From Struthio camelus (Eukaryota > Chordata > Aves > Struthioniformes > Struthionidae), in the NCBI RefSeq assembly GCF_040807025.1, contig NC_090943.1, forward strand, positions 27,061,213-27,125,212: DNA of 64,000 bases, read 5' to 3'. The notes beneath the pieces are model-generated. The model was given only the letters and a program-made list of their open reading frames with translations. It searched no databases and was not told the DNA's origin. Shown in pieces: positions 43,840 through 64,000 of the stretch. The stretch's first letter is position 1. Every line of letters begins with the position of its first letter. Position numbers and translations under genes: made by a program.

Positions 43840-45743
43840 GACTATTGTGGCAAACAATTTATTAGGTAGCAATAAATAAGAATACTAACAGAAAGAAATA
43901 TACAGCAATGAGGCATATTAATACTGTTGTTAAACATGCAACTGTGACACCTACACATTTCAACATTTTTCCTCTAGTTTTCTAACAAAGTGCTATGTGT
44001 AGAAGCATGTTTCTGATACCAGTGCCAAGTGATAGCAAGGATGCACTATGAAGGACATAACTGCTGCATTTACTACAAATAAAATATAATAATCCATGAA
44101 GATTTACTGTTATTACCCGCCAATGAAGTTTGAGTAGCAAAGTACAGCTTGCTAAGATCACAAATCGTTTCCTGTTAATTTAATAAAAAATTGCTTACTA
44201 CTATAATTTCTTAAACTGTACTTACTATTTGAGAAGTTTAAATGCAAACATTAAGATACTACAAAACAGCATAGTTCCTAACACGTGTCTAATAACTTTC
44301 ATTTGAAAACTTAGAGGCAAGTGCTAATATTGTTTTACTTCTCTACAAAACATTGCACACGCTTAGCATGCAGTTTACAAGGAAGGAAGAGTCAAATGCA
44401 GTTAAAACTCTGAAATACAACCAGAGGTTTTCAAGATTTGCTGCATGGATAGTATTTTAAGGTACAAGCATATGTTTCAAACTCCACAGAGACAGTTCAT
44501 ACCATCCTTTGGTGGGAGGAGAAAACATTAAGATGTTTTTCAACCTTCCGATTGCATAGTTTTCCTTTTAGTTAGGCACACTAAGAAAAATGTATGTTTT
44601 TAGAAATGGATTAAGACTTGCCTGAATGCAAGTCAGAATCAATATGCAAATCTTTTCAAACACAAGACCTAAAATAAAACGTTCTGAACTGTTAGGAAAT
44701 AAAGCGATGGTCCCACTTAGGATGCAACTCGTTAAGACCCAGTCCTGACTCTGCAAAGACCGGGCAGAACGCTTATAAACTGTTTGACTTCCTTCCATTA
44801 TAAATCTTCATTCCTGCATCCTGTATTGTCTGGAGTCTCAAGAAACTTAAATTTTAAGGGATGACTAGGAAAATTAGTTTTACAGAAATAACTTAGTACC
44901 TCCCACATGAACGTTACTTGCTATGCGCTGCAATACAGGATAAGATTTATTAAACTTTCTGAAGTCCTCTGAATAAGATTTATTTGTAAGTCTTTATCCT
45001 CCCCCTTCTTCACATACAAATGTTTTATATTGCGCAGCAAAAATCAAAATCCTGTTATTTTAAAACAAGTATGTTAAACATTTAATAAGGCTTCTGAATG
45101 ATTTAGAGTATTTCTCTTTCGTCATCCTCATGCAATGTTTTAGAATAAATAGGAGTACAAAATTTTCAGTATGAGAAAGTTAAGAGTAAAAATAAAGTCA
45201 GCTATCAGTTTATCAGAAACCAAAAAAAACCCAGAGTTTATCAAAGGTGGTTGCTCAAAGGACTAACTGGTCTTCTAAGCATACTTATCAGCAGTATCTT
45301 AAAAATAAAGTTTGTCTACAAAGTACTGTAGCATATACCACCTCCTTGGCATTCCACAGAATGACATGAAAAGTTAGTAATAGGTTAAGGGAGACTTGCC
45401 TGATGGCACTGGTAATCCCATAATCTCCTGGGAACAAAGTCTTTATTTGCTTCATTCTTGCCCAAATTGCTAAACCATTTTCATTTCATTAGCTTTACTG
45501 GTTCAGCTCAAGCCCTACAATAGCTTATGTATGAAACAAAATATATTTATAAAAATAATTAATATGTTGTATACTTTTTTAAAAAAATAAACCATGCAGC
45601 TTCTGTACAAAGTTAAAAAAACTGTACAAATTTACTTTTCCAGTCTGTAGAACTCACATACATGAAAGTTTTCTGTTACGACAGGAATAAAGTTACTTTT
45701 GCTTAACCACAAGATGCTGTTCCGTAACCACTGTCCATCTCCA
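43840..45743 (-). other. KRIT1: KRIT1 3' UTR (predicted)
   Basis: 1.9 kb of AT-rich sequence from the stop codon to the first strong polyadenylation signal of the gene. It contains several AU-rich stretches on the minus strand. Length and endpoint are inference. Confidence 0.6.
43858..43863 (-). terminator. KRIT1: KRIT1 polyadenylation signal
   Basis: TTTATT on the plus strand reads AATAAA on the minus strand. Other minus-strand AATAAA copies within the 3' UTR (for example near 45422-45450 and 44940-44990) could give shorter isoforms. Confidence 0.5.

Positions 45744-64000
<18,257 letters not shown>

Overview
The window is vertebrate nuclear DNA, most likely avian. Coding is split into short exons with GT-AG junctions, introns are compact, and promoters are CpG islands. 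A fragment at about 57.84-58.06 kb resembles the 3' end of the CR1 (chicken repeat 1) LINE. The gene order AKAP9 > < CYP51A1 < LRRD1 < KRIT1 is the conserved amniote order known from human 7q21.2. I see no prokaryotic, viral or novel multi-gene system. Species was not determined.

Layout. (1) 33-~19,280, plus strand: the last 18 coding exons of AKAP9, giving 1,191 C-terminal residues plus the 3' UTR. The joined exons keep one open frame and end in the PACT centrosome-targeting domain. (2) ~19,690-29,538, minus strand: a complete 10-exon CYP51A1 (sterol 14-alpha-demethylase, 496 residues), tail-to-tail with AKAP9, starting in a CpG island at about 29.13-29.96 kb. (3) 31,813-41,080, minus strand: a complete 5-coding-exon LRRD1 (875 residues). 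Its first coding exon is unusually large (1,965 bp), and a second CpG island at about 42.57-42.99 kb is its likely promoter. (4) ~43,840 to beyond the right edge, minus strand: the last 14 coding exons of KRIT1 (CCM1) with a roughly 1.9 kb 3' UTR. About 87 N-terminal residues lie to the right of the window.

The genes are neighbours but do not form a pathway. AKAP9 is a Golgi/centrosome scaffold, CYP51A1 a cholesterol-synthesis enzyme of the ER, KRIT1 an adaptor for endothelial junctions, and LRRD1 a poorly studied leucine-rich-repeat protein. Exon boundaries were set by eye from splice consensus, phase continuity across every junction, and remembered similarity to vertebrate orthologues. No alignment was run.

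The points most worth a second look are in non-coding DNA: a perfect palindromic RFX X-box and three adjacent GC-rich short tandem repeats in the LRRD1 CpG island; an SRE-like/NF-Y/GC-box cluster upstream of CYP51A1; a 34 bp alternating purine-pyrimidine tract in KRIT1; paired hairpins in a CYP51A1 intron; and a possible intron-retention ending of AKAP9 that would remove PACT.
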